Below, one piece after another: positions 1 to 8,024 of a stretch of DNA of 64,000 nucleotides. This DNA is from an uncultured Holophaga sp. (GTDB lineage: Bacteria > Acidobacteriota > Holophagae > Holophagales > Holophagaceae): assembly GCF_963677305.1 (NCBI RefSeq), contig NZ_OY781925.1, forward strand, positions 371,501 to 435,500, in the 5' to 3' direction. The notes beneath the pieces were generated by a model. The model ran no database searches and was not told the DNA's origin. It worked only from the letters and a program-made list of their open reading frames with translations. Each line of letters opens with the position of its first letter. Positions within the stretch are counted from its first letter, which is position 1. A program made the position numbers and the translations under genes.

Positions 1-120
1 TTGATCAGCATAGCAAAGCCCGGCTTCTTTCCGAACCAGGGCAGAAATCACGAATGTGAAGGACACCCCTGCGCCCTGGAACGACGTAGCGGGTCAGCCG
101 GTATGGACGGGGAACCCGGA

Positions 121-413
121 GATGAAAGGCTGAAAAGCCTTGGGTCCGCCGATGCACGCCCGATATACGCCGATGGGGCCTGACCCACCCTGGGTAACTG
201 GGAGACCCCGCCTGGGACAGGTTCAGGGAGGGGTTCGGCCCGTGGACGCGCTGGCGCGTCTCAGGGCAGCACCCCTACCTGAACGCGGACGGTCACCGTC
301 CGCCCCCGCGCAGCGGGGCGCCCAGGCGGGACCTCCCGGTCACCCGAACCGCACCCATCCCGGCTTTTATCCGTGCGCATCCGTGCTCATCCGTGGCTGA
401 TGGGCTTTTCAGC
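121..413 (+). repeat. CACGGAT palindromic element, copy 1 (full length)
   Basis: A roughly 290-bp imperfect palindrome. The left end carries paired AAAGGCTGAAAAGCC-type arms and cgATGCACGCCCGAT-type 10-bp iterations. The right end carries the inverse (ATCCGTGCGC, ATCCGTGCTC, ATCCGTGG, then GGGCTTTTCAGCC). The centre holds nested hairpins, including GTTCAGGGAGGGGT paired with ACCCCTACCTGAAC, GCGGACGG paired with CCGTCCGC, and CCCCGCGCAGCGGGG. There is no credible coding content. It fills most of the gap before the Uma2-family gene; bases 1-120 show nothing assignable. Similar copies lie at nine other sites in the window. Confidence 0.85.
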
Positions 414-435
414 CGTGCACCCCCGGTCCCCTCTC

Positions 436-987
436 TCAGTCTCCGCCCAGGGGGATCTCCAGACGGTCGCCCAGCAGGGCCACGGTGCTGCCCCAGGCGA
501 TGCGCGCCTTCTCCTGGTAGCGCCCCTCCACCAGGTACAGCAGGATTCCCAGCCGCTCATCAGGGTCCACGATCAGATACTCAGGCACCCCGGCGGCCTC
601 ATAGGCCCAGCGCTTGATGCTGTGATCCTTCCCGGCGGTACTGGGGCTGAGGATCTCCACCACCAGATCCGGGGCCCCTTCGATACCCCGGGAGCTGATC
701 TTGGCGGGATCGCAGACCACCACCAGATCAGGAATGAAGACCCCGGCAGGCAGAAAGACATCAATGGGAGCCGCGATCACCTCGCAAGCTCCCCCAGCGC
801 ACCTCGCCTTCCGCTGCCCCAGGGCATTGAAGAGAATCGCCGTCAGCTGGGTCGCGGCCTTCTGGTGGGCATAGCTGGGCGAGGGCGTCATGTCATAGGC
901 GATCCCGTCGATCAGCTCCCAGCGGCCTTCCCAGGTCCGCCAGTCTTCAAGGGTATAGCCCGAACGCCCAGGCTGCGGGAGCTTCAT
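436..987 (-). CDS. Uma2 family (DUF820) PD-(D/E)XK-fold endonuclease-like protein
   Basis: A 183-residue protein of the Uma2/DUF820 family, a restriction-endonuclease-like fold whose cellular role is not established. The start at 987 is chosen because GGAGGAG lies about 8 bases upstream; longer in-frame starts run back into a repeat. Visible family features are the early EGRWELIDG segment, the IPDLVVV strand carrying the probable catalytic Asp, and APDLVVEILSPST carrying the Glu of the E-x-K-like motif. These are followed by KDHSIKRWAYEAAGVPEYL, the usual C-terminal signature. The gene stands alone and is bracketed by two copies of the dispersed palindromic element. This family is often multicopy in genomes, so transfer or duplication is plausible. 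The family call is firm; the substrate is unknown. Confidence 0.85.
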   Translation of the reverse strand: MKLPQPGRSGYTLEDWRTWEGRWELIDGIAYDMTPSPSYAHQKAATQLTAILFNALGQRKARCAGGACEVIAAPIDVFLPAGVFIPDLVVVCDPAKISSRGIEGAPDLVVEILSPSTAGKDHSIKRWAYEAAGVPEYLIVDPDERLGILLYLVEGRYQEKARIAWGSTVALLGDRLEIPLGGD

Positions 988-1081
988 GCCTGTCTCCTCC
1001 GGGGATCCAGACATGATCGCATGCCGGAATCCGCATGGAAGAAACCCATCCGACCACGGCGGGGAAAACCAGATCATCCGG

Positions 1082-1291
1082 GGATGAAAAGCTGAAAAGC
1101 CTTTTGGCCACAGATGCGCACAGATATCCACGGATGGGTCACGACCCGCCCAGGGTGACTGGGAGGACCCGCCTGGGACAGGTTCAGGGAGGGCCTCCCC
1201 GTCACCCGAGCCGCACCCATCCCGGCTTTTATCGGCGTGCATCTGCGTCCATCGGCGGACGATTCGCTTTTCAGCTTTTCATCCTTACTTC
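1082..1291 (+). repeat. CACGGAT palindromic element, copy 2 (short form)
   Basis: The same outer arms as copy 1: GATGAAAAGCTGAAAAGCC, then CACAGATGCG, CACAGATATC and CACGGATGGG at 10-bp spacing, and on the right ATCGGCGTGC, ATCTGCGTCC and ATCGGCGGAC followed by GCTTTTCAGC. The GC-rich central hairpins are missing, as if deleted. Together with copy 1 it flanks the Uma2-family gene and fills the gap before the TPR gene. Confidence 0.85.
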
Positions 1292-1374
1292 TTTTCATCC
1301 CCGTGCATCCCCGACTCCCCAGGCATTTTCCCGGTCTCAACCCCAGTCCCTCCCGGTCCTTCTATACTTTCATC

Positions 1375-2463
1375 ATGGTCCGCCTGGCCCCCCTTCTCCT
1401 GACCCCCCTTTCCCTGCTCGCCCAGGCCCAGACGCCCTACCAGCCCCGGACCGACCTGGACAACAGCCGCTACCTCAAGGCCTACCGCGACGCCGAAGCC
1501 CAGCTCAAGGCCAATCCCGGCAACGCCCTCGCCTGGGCCGCCAAATCCCAGGCCCTCTCCGCCATGGTCCGCAGCTGGGAAGCCAAGAGCTGCGCCGACA
1601 AAGCCCTCAGCCTCCAGCCCGGCCTCGCCGATGGCCTCCTGGCCCGGGGCATGGCCCGCGCCGGCATCGCCATCCAGCAGCGCAACCTCAGCAGCCTGCG
1701 CGGCGTGGGCGCCGCCATGGACGACCTGCGAGCCGCCGTGGCCGCCGACCCCAGCCTGGTCAGCGCCTGGATGAGCCTGGGCCTGGGCTACCAGCAGCTC
1801 CCCGGCATCCTGGGCGGCTCCACCCGCAAGGCCCTCCAGTGCGCCGAGAGCCTGCGCCGGGTCAACGGCCCCCGGGCCGACCTCCTCCAGGGCACCATCC
1901 TCTCCATGGACGGCCGCTGGAACGAAGCCCTCCCCTACTTCGGCCGCGCCCTGGCCACCGCCCCCGGCGATGCCGAGATCGTCTACGGCTACCTGGACGC
2001 CCTGGGCAGCAAGGAGACCCGGAAGATCCTCGGCCAGAGCGAGCAGAAGCACCGCCTCGCCCTTGAAGCCCGCCGCCTCCTGCCCCCCGTCCGCACCCGG
2101 GCCCGGGCCGTCGAAGCCGTGAGCCTCGCCCTCATGGATGCCGGCCAGCCCGAGGAGGCCTGGAGCGTCGCCCAGGGCGCCCTGCCCCACGCCGACAGCC
2201 CCAGCCTCCTCCACCTCCACCTGGGCAAACTCGCCGCCCGCACCCACCTCCATCAGCAGGAAGGCCTCGCCTACCTGGACCAGGTTCTCCGGGAGCCCCT
2301 GGAGGGCGGCACCGGCGGCTACGCCGCCGCCTGGTGGCGCAAAGGGCAGATCCTCAAAGACTTGGGAAGAAGGGACGAGGCTCGCCAAGCCGCTGAGAAG
2401 GCCCTCCAGACCGATCCGGGGCACCGGGGGGCGAAAGAGCTGCTGAAAGAGCTGAGCTCCTAG
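1375..2463 (+). CDS. Exported tetratricopeptide-repeat protein
   Basis: A 362-residue protein with a short hydrophobic leader (MVRLAPLLLTPLSLLAQAQ) that looks like a signal peptide ending near residue 19, so it is probably periplasmic or envelope-associated. The rest is helical TPR-like units: A-W-A-A-K-S-Q-A near residue 55, LADGLLARGMARAG, VSAWMSLGLGY, WNEALPYFGRALATAPGD and a C-terminal AAWWRKGQILKDLGRRDEA unit. No catalytic motif is visible; TPR proteins usually act as scaffolds. The ATG at 1375 has no clear Shine-Dalgarno, but TATACT lies only 7 bases upstream, so the message may be nearly leaderless. Its 3' end overlaps the convergent phosphatase gene by 4 bases. Partner unknown. Confidence 0.75.
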   Translation: MVRLAPLLLTPLSLLAQAQTPYQPRTDLDNSRYLKAYRDAEAQLKANPGNALAWAAKSQALSAMVRSWEAKSCADKALSLQPGLADGLLARGMARAGIAIQQRNLSSLRGVGAAMDDLRAAVAADPSLVSAWMSLGLGYQQLPGILGGSTRKALQCAESLRRVNGPRADLLQGTILSMDGRWNEALPYFGRALATAPGDAEIVYGYLDALGSKETRKILGQSEQKHRLALEARRLLPPVRTRARAVEAVSLALMDAGQPEEAWSVAQGALPHADSPSLLHLHLGKLAARTHLHQQEGLAYLDQVLREPLEGGTGGYAAAWWRKGQILKDLGRRDEARQAAEKALQTDPGHRGAKELLKELSS

Positions 2464-3005
2464 CAGTCATACCGCCCCACGATGGTCTCCCAGCGGCCCT
2501 GGGCCTTCAGGATCAACTCGGCGGCGGCCCGGAAGAATCCGCCACCCCCAAGCTCAGGCAACACCACATGGCAGGCGGCACGCACCTCCGGAGCCGCGTC
2601 CGCAGGACAGGCCGAAAACCCCGCCACCTTCAGGGCCGGCAGATCATGGAGGTCATCCCCGAAATAGGCGGCCTCAGTGGGCGCCAGCCCCCGGGCAGCC
2701 ACCTCCGCCAGGAGGGTTGCACGCTTGTCCTGGGGACCCAGACAGAGGATCTCAACCCCGAGGTCCATCCCTCTCCGGCGGGTACTGGGATCATCCAGCG
2801 CCGAGATGAAGCCGACCGGAAGCCCCGATTGCGCCAGCCACTGCATCCCGGCCCCGTCCCGGGTGCTGAAGGGCCGCAGGCGAACCCCCCGGTCATCATA
2901 GATGACATGGGATGTGGTCAACACTCCGTCCACATCGGTGAAGACGATCCGCACCTGCTGTGCGGCCCTTTCCCACCCAGGTTTACGCGTTTCCCTGCTC
3001 TCCAA
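2460..3005 (-). CDS. KdsC-like HAD phosphatase (3-deoxy-ulosonate 8/9-phosphate phosphatase family)
   Basis: A 181-residue type C0 HAD phosphatase. The nucleophile motif is FTDVDGVLT (Asp24 and Asp26), followed by FSTRDGAGM, a GFISA threonine/serine motif region and the metal-binding FGDDLHDLP near residue 117, as in KdsC and KDN-9-phosphate phosphatase. Such enzymes dephosphorylate the product of a KdsA- or NeuB-type synthase and are usually tetrameric and cytoplasmic. The TTG start at 3005 is preceded by GGAGG at about 9 bases. It is divergent from the NeuB-like gene across a 60-bp gap, so the two are likely co-expressed. Size matches KdsC (about 180 residues). Substrate is inferred only: either KDO-8-P or the product of the neighbouring synthase. 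Confidence 0.8.
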   Translation of the reverse strand: MESRETRKPGWERAAQQVRIVFTDVDGVLTTSHVIYDDRGVRLRPFSTRDGAGMQWLAQSGLPVGFISALDDPSTRRRGMDLGVEILCLGPQDKRATLLAEVAARGLAPTEAAYFGDDLHDLPALKVAGFSACPADAAPEVRAACHVVLPELGGGGFFRAAAELILKAQGRWETIVGRYDC

Positions 3006-3065
3006 GTCGACTCTCCTCCGGGCTGGCGGTATCTTGACCTATTGCCCACCCCGGAGACTACCGCG

Positions 3066-4574
3066 ATGTCCGCCTTTCCGAAGCCCCTCATCATCTTTGA
3101 GATGGCGAATAACCACATGGGTCAGGTCGAGCATGGCCTGAGAATCCTGGATACCTTCGCCAAAGCCGTCCAACCCTTCCGGAAACACTTCGACTTCGGC
3201 TTCAAGCTCCAGTACCGCCACCTTGATACCTTCATCCATCCCCAGGCCCAGGGCCGGATGGACATCAAGTACGTCAAGCGCTTCGAAGAGACCCGATTGT
3301 CGGAACCCCAGTTCCGCCGCCTCCGCGAGGGCATGAGGGACACTGGCTTCCAGGCCATCTGCACCCCCTTTGACGAGACCTCCGTGGACATGGTGGAAGC
3401 CCATGGCTTCGACTTTCTCAAGATCGCCAGCTGCTCCCTGGGGGACTGGCCCCTCATGGAGCGCATGGCCCGCTCCCCCCTGCCCGTCATCGCCTCCACC
3501 GCCGGCTCGGGCTTCGAGGTGCTGGACCGGGTGGTGAGCTTCTTCGAACACCGGGAACACCCCCTCTCGATCATGCACTGCGTGGCCGAGTACCCCACCC
3601 CCGCCGCCCACCTCAACCTGAACCAGATCAACCTGCTCCAGAGCCGCTACCCCAGCCACCCCATCGGCTTCTCCACCCACGAGGAGCCCGCCAACACCCG
3701 CTTCGTGCAGATGGCCCTGGCCAAAGGCGTCCAGCTCCTGGAGAAGCACGTGGGCCTGCCCACCCCGGAGTGGCCCCTCAACAACTACTCCTCCAACCCC
3801 GAGGAGACCGTCCAGTGGCTCAGCGCCGCCAGCGAGGCCCTGGAGGCCCTGGGCGAGCGCCAGGAACGCTACGCCGCCTCCCAGGCGGAGCTGGAGAGCC
3901 TCCACGCCCTGCGCCGAGGCGTCTTCGTGACGGAGCCCGTGGAGGCGGGGCAGCCCATCGATCCCGCCAAGGTCCTGCTGGCCATCCCCACGGTGCCGGG
4001 TCAGCTCACCGCCAATGACCTCTCCAAATACGCCGAGTTCATCGCCCAGGAACCCATCCCCGCCCTGGGACCCGTCATGGGCGCTGCGGTGAAGCGCATG
4101 GACAACCGCGAGCGGGTCTACGCCATCGTCCTCCAGGTGCGGGAACTGCTGAAGGCCAGCCACACCGTGGTGGGCAACCAGGCCGAGGTGGAGATCAGCC
4201 ACCACTACGGCCTGGAGCGCTTCGAACAGTTCGGCGCCACCATCATCAACCTGGTGAACCGCGCCTACTGCAAGAAGCTCATCGTCATGCTCCCCGGCCA
4301 GCGCCACCCCGAGCAGTTCCACAAGGAGAAGGAGGAGACCTTCCACATCCTCCACGGCTCCGTGGACATGATCCTGGACGACGAGTGCCGCACCCTCAAG
4401 GCCGGCGACATCCTCACCGTGGAGCGGGGCGTCCGCCACGACTTCAGCAGCGCCGAGGGCTCCGTCATCGAGGAGATCAGCTCCACCCACATCAAGTCGG
4501 ACTCCTACTACACAGACGAGTCCATCCTGCGGAACCCCAACCGCAAGACCCACTTGACCTACTTCTTCGGGTGA
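3066..4574 (+). CDS. NeuB-family nonulosonate synthase fused to a C-terminal cupin (lyxose/mannose isomerase-like) domain
   Basis: A 502-residue two-domain protein. Residues 1-270 are a NeuB-type TIM barrel that condenses phosphoenolpyruvate with an aldose: FEMANNHMG (Glu12, Asn16, His17), GFKLQ (Lys47), LKIAS (Lys119), IASTAG, HCVAEYPTP, and the metal-binding histidines in GFSTHEEP (His205) and LEKHVG (His228). Residues 270-345 replace the usual antifreeze-like domain region. Residues 350-502 form a cupin with PGQRHPEQFHKEKEETFHI and GVRHDF, closely resembling D-lyxose isomerase. Start ATG 3066 has GGAG upstream. It is followed 4 bases later by the ThDP enzyme gene. The fusion is unusual: the cupin might supply the aldose (mannose or its phosphate) to the barrel, which is inference. 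No CMP-transferase gene lies in the window. Confidence 0.85.
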   Translation: MSAFPKPLIIFEMANNHMGQVEHGLRILDTFAKAVQPFRKHFDFGFKLQYRHLDTFIHPQAQGRMDIKYVKRFEETRLSEPQFRRLREGMRDTGFQAICTPFDETSVDMVEAHGFDFLKIASCSLGDWPLMERMARSPLPVIASTAGSGFEVLDRVVSFFEHREHPLSIMHCVAEYPTPAAHLNLNQINLLQSRYPSHPIGFSTHEEPANTRFVQMALAKGVQLLEKHVGLPTPEWPLNNYSSNPEETVQWLSAASEALEALGERQERYAASQAELESLHALRRGVFVTEPVEAGQPIDPAKVLLAIPTVPGQLTANDLSKYAEFIAQEPIPALGPVMGAAVKRMDNRERVYAIVLQVRELLKASHTVVGNQAEVEISHHYGLERFEQFGATIINLVNRAYCKKLIVMLPGQRHPEQFHKEKEETFHILHGSVDMILDDECRTLKAGDILTVERGVRHDFSSAEGSVIEEISSTHIKSDSYYTDESILRNPNRKTHLTYFFG

Positions 4575-4578
4575 GCCT

Positions 4579-6372
4579 GTGAAGCTGTCCGACTACGTCT
4601 GGAACCGCATCGCCGATGAGGGCGTGGAGGATGTCTTCATGCTTCCCGGGGGCGGGTGCATGCACCTGGTGGACTCCCTCGGCCGGAACCCGCGCCTGAG
4701 GTTCATCTGCAACCTCCACGAGCAGGGCACCGCCGTGGCCGTGGATGCCTACGCCCAGCTCCGGGGCTTCGGCGCGGGCTTGGTCACTACGGGCCCCGGG
4801 GGCACCAACGCCCTCACCGGCGTAGCCGGGGCCTGGCTGGACTCCACCCCCTGCATCATCATTTCCGGCCAGGTGAAGCGGGCGGATCTCAAGCGGGACA
4901 GCGGGGTGCGCCAGCTGGGCTTCCAGGAGATCGACATCGTGGCCATGGCGGCCCCGGTCACCAAGTACGCCGTCACGGTGGAAGAGCCCACCCAGATCCG
5001 CGCCCACCTGGACCGGGCCCTCCACCTGGCCCGCACGGGCCGTCCCGGGCCCGTGTGGCTGGACATCCCCCTGGATGTGCAGGCCGCCGACATCGACCCA
5101 GAGAGCCTGGAGGGCTGGAGCCCGGAGCCCCGGACCGCCCCCGGCCTGGACGCCATCGCCCAGCACACCCTGGAGCTCCTGCTCCAGGCCCGTCGCCCGG
5201 TGATCCTGGCGGGCAACGGCGTCCGCTTGGCAGGCGCCCTCCCCGACTTCATCCGCCTGGCTGAGCGCCTCCAGATCCCGGTCCTGACCACTTGGAAGGC
5301 CGCCGACTTCCTGCCGGAGGCGCACCCCCTCTCCGCAGGCCGCCCCGGTGGCTCCGGGCAGCGGGCCGCCAACTTCGCCCAGCAGACCAGCGATGTGCTC
5401 CTCTCCCTGGGAGCCCGCCTGGACCTGGGCCAGCTGGCCTATGAACACGGGAACTTCGCCCCCCGGGCCCGGAAGATCATCGTCGATGTGGACCCGGCCG
5501 AGCTGGGCAAGCTCCGCATGAACCTCGAAGCAGCCGTGGAAGCCGATGCCGGGGCCTTCATCAAGGCCCTCCTGGTCGCCTCCGAGGGCCTCCCGGCCCA
5601 GGACCGCAGCCCCTGGATCAGCCGCATTGCAGGCTGGAAGGCCCGCTTCCCCCTGGTTCAGGAGGCCTACCGCCAGGAGACAGGCTGGGTGAACCTCTAC
5701 GTCTTCATGGACGCCCTCTCCGACCTCCTCCAGGCAGGCGACATCATGGCTCCCTGCTCCTCCGGACAGGGGAGCGAAGTCACCCACCAGGCCCTCCGCA
5801 TGCCCCCCGGAGTGCGCATGCTCAACAGCCAGGGCCTCGGGCCCATGGGCTTCGGCCCCCCGGCGGCCCTGGGGGCCTGCGTGGCCTCCGGCGGCAGGCG
5901 GACCATCTGCATCGACGGGGACGGCGGCTTCCAGATGAACATCCAGGAGCTGGAGGTCATCCACCGCCTGAACCTGCCCATCAAGCTCTTCGTGCTGGAC
6001 AACCAGGGCTACGGCTCCATCCGGGGCAGCCAGCGGGGCTACTTCCAGGGGCACCTGGTGGCCAGTGACGCCACCTCGGGGCTCACCCTCCCGGACCCCC
6101 TGGCCGTGGCCCGGGCCTACGGGCTCCCCACCGCCAGCCTGGAGAGCCACGAGGGGCTCACGGACAAGCTCCGCACCCTGCTGGAGCAGCCCGGCCCCCT
6201 GGTCTGCCGCGTGAAGCTCAACCCCGACCAGCCCACCCTGCCCCGGGCCGTCTCGTACCAGAAGCCCGATGGCTCCATGGCCACCCGCCCCATGGAGGAC
6301 CTCTTCCCGCTCCTGGAGCGGGAGGAGCTGGCGGCGATCCTGGACGAGGCCACCTCACAGACCCAAGCCTGA
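4579..6372 (+). CDS. ThDP-dependent acetolactate-synthase-like enzyme, YerE-like
   Basis: A 597-residue thiamine-diphosphate enzyme of the acetolactate synthase superfamily. The catalytic glutamate is in NLHEQGTA (near residue 50), GPGGTNALTG follows, and the ThDP/Mg motif runs from GDGGFQMN to LDNQGYGSI near residues 455-485. It begins MKLSDYV. In the context of CDP-sugar genes it most resembles YerE, which adds a two-carbon unit from pyruvate to C4 of CDP-3,6-dideoxy-4-keto-D-glucose in yersiniose synthesis. The GTG start at 4579 lies 4 bases after the NeuB stop, so translation is probably coupled. A housekeeping IlvB role is less likely because no ilvN or ilvC is adjacent. The YerE assignment rests on context and recalled similarity. 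Confidence 0.7.
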   Translation: MKLSDYVWNRIADEGVEDVFMLPGGGCMHLVDSLGRNPRLRFICNLHEQGTAVAVDAYAQLRGFGAGLVTTGPGGTNALTGVAGAWLDSTPCIIISGQVKRADLKRDSGVRQLGFQEIDIVAMAAPVTKYAVTVEEPTQIRAHLDRALHLARTGRPGPVWLDIPLDVQAADIDPESLEGWSPEPRTAPGLDAIAQHTLELLLQARRPVILAGNGVRLAGALPDFIRLAERLQIPVLTTWKAADFLPEAHPLSAGRPGGSGQRAANFAQQTSDVLLSLGARLDLGQLAYEHGNFAPRARKIIVDVDPAELGKLRMNLEAAVEADAGAFIKALLVASEGLPAQDRSPWISRIAGWKARFPLVQEAYRQETGWVNLYVFMDALSDLLQAGDIMAPCSSGQGSEVTHQALRMPPGVRMLNSQGLGPMGFGPPAALGACVASGGRRTICIDGDGGFQMNIQELEVIHRLNLPIKLFVLDNQGYGSIRGSQRGYFQGHLVASDATSGLTLPDPLAVARAYGLPTASLESHEGLTDKLRTLLEQPGPLVCRVKLNPDQPTLPRAVSYQKPDGSMATRPMEDLFPLLEREELAAILDEATSQTQA

Positions 6373-6389
6373 GCCCCACGGGAGCCCCC

Positions 6390-7523
6390 ATGCCCACCCT
6401 CGCCGTGCCCTGCCCCCTCGAGGCCCTGCGCCGCTTCCTGGAACGGCATGAGCAGATCGCCTGCTTCGGGGCCGGACTCAGTGGCGAGTTCTGTCTGGCC
6501 TACCTCCGCTACCTGGGTCGTGAACCCCAGAGGTTCATCGACAACAGGCAGGGGGCCTGGGGGAGCACCTTCGGAGGCCTGCCCGTAGCCGACCCCGCCT
6601 CCCTGGCGACCTCCACTGAGGGCATCCTCATCACCACCGCGCGCTATGCCCCGGAGATCCGGGCCCAGCTCAGTGGGATGGGCATCGCCGGAGACCGGGT
6701 CCACCTGATAACCCAGGAGGACCTCCAGGTGCTCTACCAGCGGGATCCCGGATGGCCCCCCCATGTGACCCGCACCTACTTCAACCCCCACTACCGGGCC
6801 TACTTCGAGGCCCGGGGGTTGGACTGCAGCGGACCCTTCCTGGCGGCCAGGGGGTACCGCTTCCCCAATCCCTTCCTGGCGGACCTGGACTACCAGGTCA
6901 GCTTCTTCTCGGAAATCGGGGACTACGTGCTCCCGGCCCTCTGCGGAGACACCGCCCTGTATGCCGAGGGCCCCACGGAGCATGGAGGCGCCGTCATCTG
7001 CCCGGGGGATGTCGTCATCGACGCCGGTGCCAACATCGGACTCTTCTCCATGGCGGTGGCCCCCAAGGCCGCGCAGGTCCATGCCTTCGAGCCCATCCCC
7101 GCCGTGATCCGCTTCCTGGAGCGGGCCCGAGAGCTCCACCCCAACATCGAGATCGCCCCCTTCGCCCTGGCGGCCGCCCCCGGGGAGGCGGAGTTCATCC
7201 TCTCCCAGGGCACCAACACCTGCCACTCCATGGTGATGGGGGAGGGCCAGGAGCGCCTCCGTGTCCGCACCCACAGCATCGACGCCTATGTCAAAGAGCG
7301 CTCCCTGGACCGAGTGGACTTCATCAAAGCTGATGTGGAAGGCGCCGAGCGCCACCTCCTCCAGGGGGCCCGGGAGACCCTGAGGACCCAGGCCCCCCGC
7401 CTCGCCATCTGCACCTACCACCTGCCCGACGATCCCCAGGTCCTGGAGGCCCTGGTGCGGGAGGCCAACCCCGCCTACGTCATCGAACATCGCTGGGCCA
7501 AGCTGTATGCCTGGGTGCCCTGA
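6390..7523 (+). CDS. FkbM-family SAM-dependent methyltransferase
   Basis: A 377-residue protein. The N-terminal 120 residues form a small Rossmann-like domain (CFGAGLSGEFCLAYL, FIDNRQG) of the type often found in sugar-modifying enzymes. The C-terminal part is an FkbM methyltransferase: motif I DVVIDAGANIGLFSM near residue 210, HAFEPIPAVIRFLE, NIEIAPFALAA, and VDFIKADVEGAERHLLQGA, the family signature. FkbM enzymes O-methylate hydroxyls on sugars or polyketides. It follows the YerE-like gene by 17 bases, has a GGGAG before ATG 6390, and ends the plus-strand glycan arm. It probably methylates a surface-glycan sugar; the position is unknown. Confidence 0.85.
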   Translation: MPTLAVPCPLEALRRFLERHEQIACFGAGLSGEFCLAYLRYLGREPQRFIDNRQGAWGSTFGGLPVADPASLATSTEGILITTARYAPEIRAQLSGMGIAGDRVHLITQEDLQVLYQRDPGWPPHVTRTYFNPHYRAYFEARGLDCSGPFLAARGYRFPNPFLADLDYQVSFFSEIGDYVLPALCGDTALYAEGPTEHGGAVICPGDVVIDAGANIGLFSMAVAPKAAQVHAFEPIPAVIRFLERARELHPNIEIAPFALAAAPGEAEFILSQGTNTCHSMVMGEGQERLRVRTHSIDAYVKERSLDRVDFIKADVEGAERHLLQGARETLRTQAPRLAICTYHLPDDPQVLEALVREANPAYVIEHRWAKLYAWVP

Positions 7524-7531
7524 GGGGCGCC

Positions 7532-8023
7532 TCAACGCAGAAAGGGCCGGTACATCCCATGCACCTCCAATAGCCGCTCCGGGCAGCCCTGGTGCCAGGC
7601 CCACTCCCCATGGAGAGGCTCGCCCCCGTGCCACTCCCGGGCAGGATCGGGCGGAGTCTCCAGGGTGCAGGCATAGAGCATGGAGATGAAGTGCCCCCGG
7701 TTCTTCCGCTCGGCCTGGATGACCTCCCGGATGGCCAGGGGCTCGGATTCAAAGCGAATGCGAGCTCCCAGCTCCAGGTGGGCCACCGCATGGAGGCGCT
7801 GGGCAGCGGTCTCCTTGTATCGGATGATCCCTCCCGGGACATGCCAGCCCGCCGGGTAGTAGGTGTCCGCCCGCCAAGTCAGGAGACTCCGTCCCTCCCC
7901 GTCGCGGATGAGCAGGTCCACATTGATCATGGGTGTCAGGCGGGTCAGAAGGAGAAAGACCTCCTCCGGCAGTCCCTTGCGGGCATCGGGCACCAGGGAT
8001 TCCAAAGCCTCCAGCGGGTCCAT
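7532..8023 (-). CDS. Nudix hydrolase, GDP-mannose mannosyl-hydrolase-like
   Basis: A 163-residue Nudix-fold protein and the last gene of the minus-strand glycan operon. The fold core is visible: INVDLLIRDGEGRSLLTWR, GWHVPGGIIRYKET and HLELGAR. The canonical G-x5-E-x7-RE-x2-EE box is degenerate: where the box expects Arg-Glu the sequence has Ala-Val. That pattern is known in GDP-mannose mannosyl hydrolases (Gmm/WcaH), which use a different catalytic base and cleave the sugar-phosphate bond. It therefore likely hydrolyses an NDP-sugar, or serves a regulatory or dead-end-removal role. It follows the epimerase gene with a 1-base gap. The exact NDP-sugar is unknown. Confidence 0.75.
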   Translation of the reverse strand: MDPLEALESLVPDARKGLPEEVFLLLTRLTPMINVDLLIRDGEGRSLLTWRADTYYPAGWHVPGGIIRYKETAAQRLHAVAHLELGARIRFESEPLAIREVIQAERKNRGHFISMLYACTLETPPDPAREWHGGEPLHGEWAWHQGCPERLLEVHGMYRPFLR

Positions 8024-8024
8024 C

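Noticed and set aside
140-400. Short open frames inside the palindromic elements (also at 19747-19974 and 33792-34073), with similar translations
   Set aside because: They resemble each other only because the repeat is conserved as DNA. Frames differ between copies, there are no start signals, and the hairpin structure explains the conservation.
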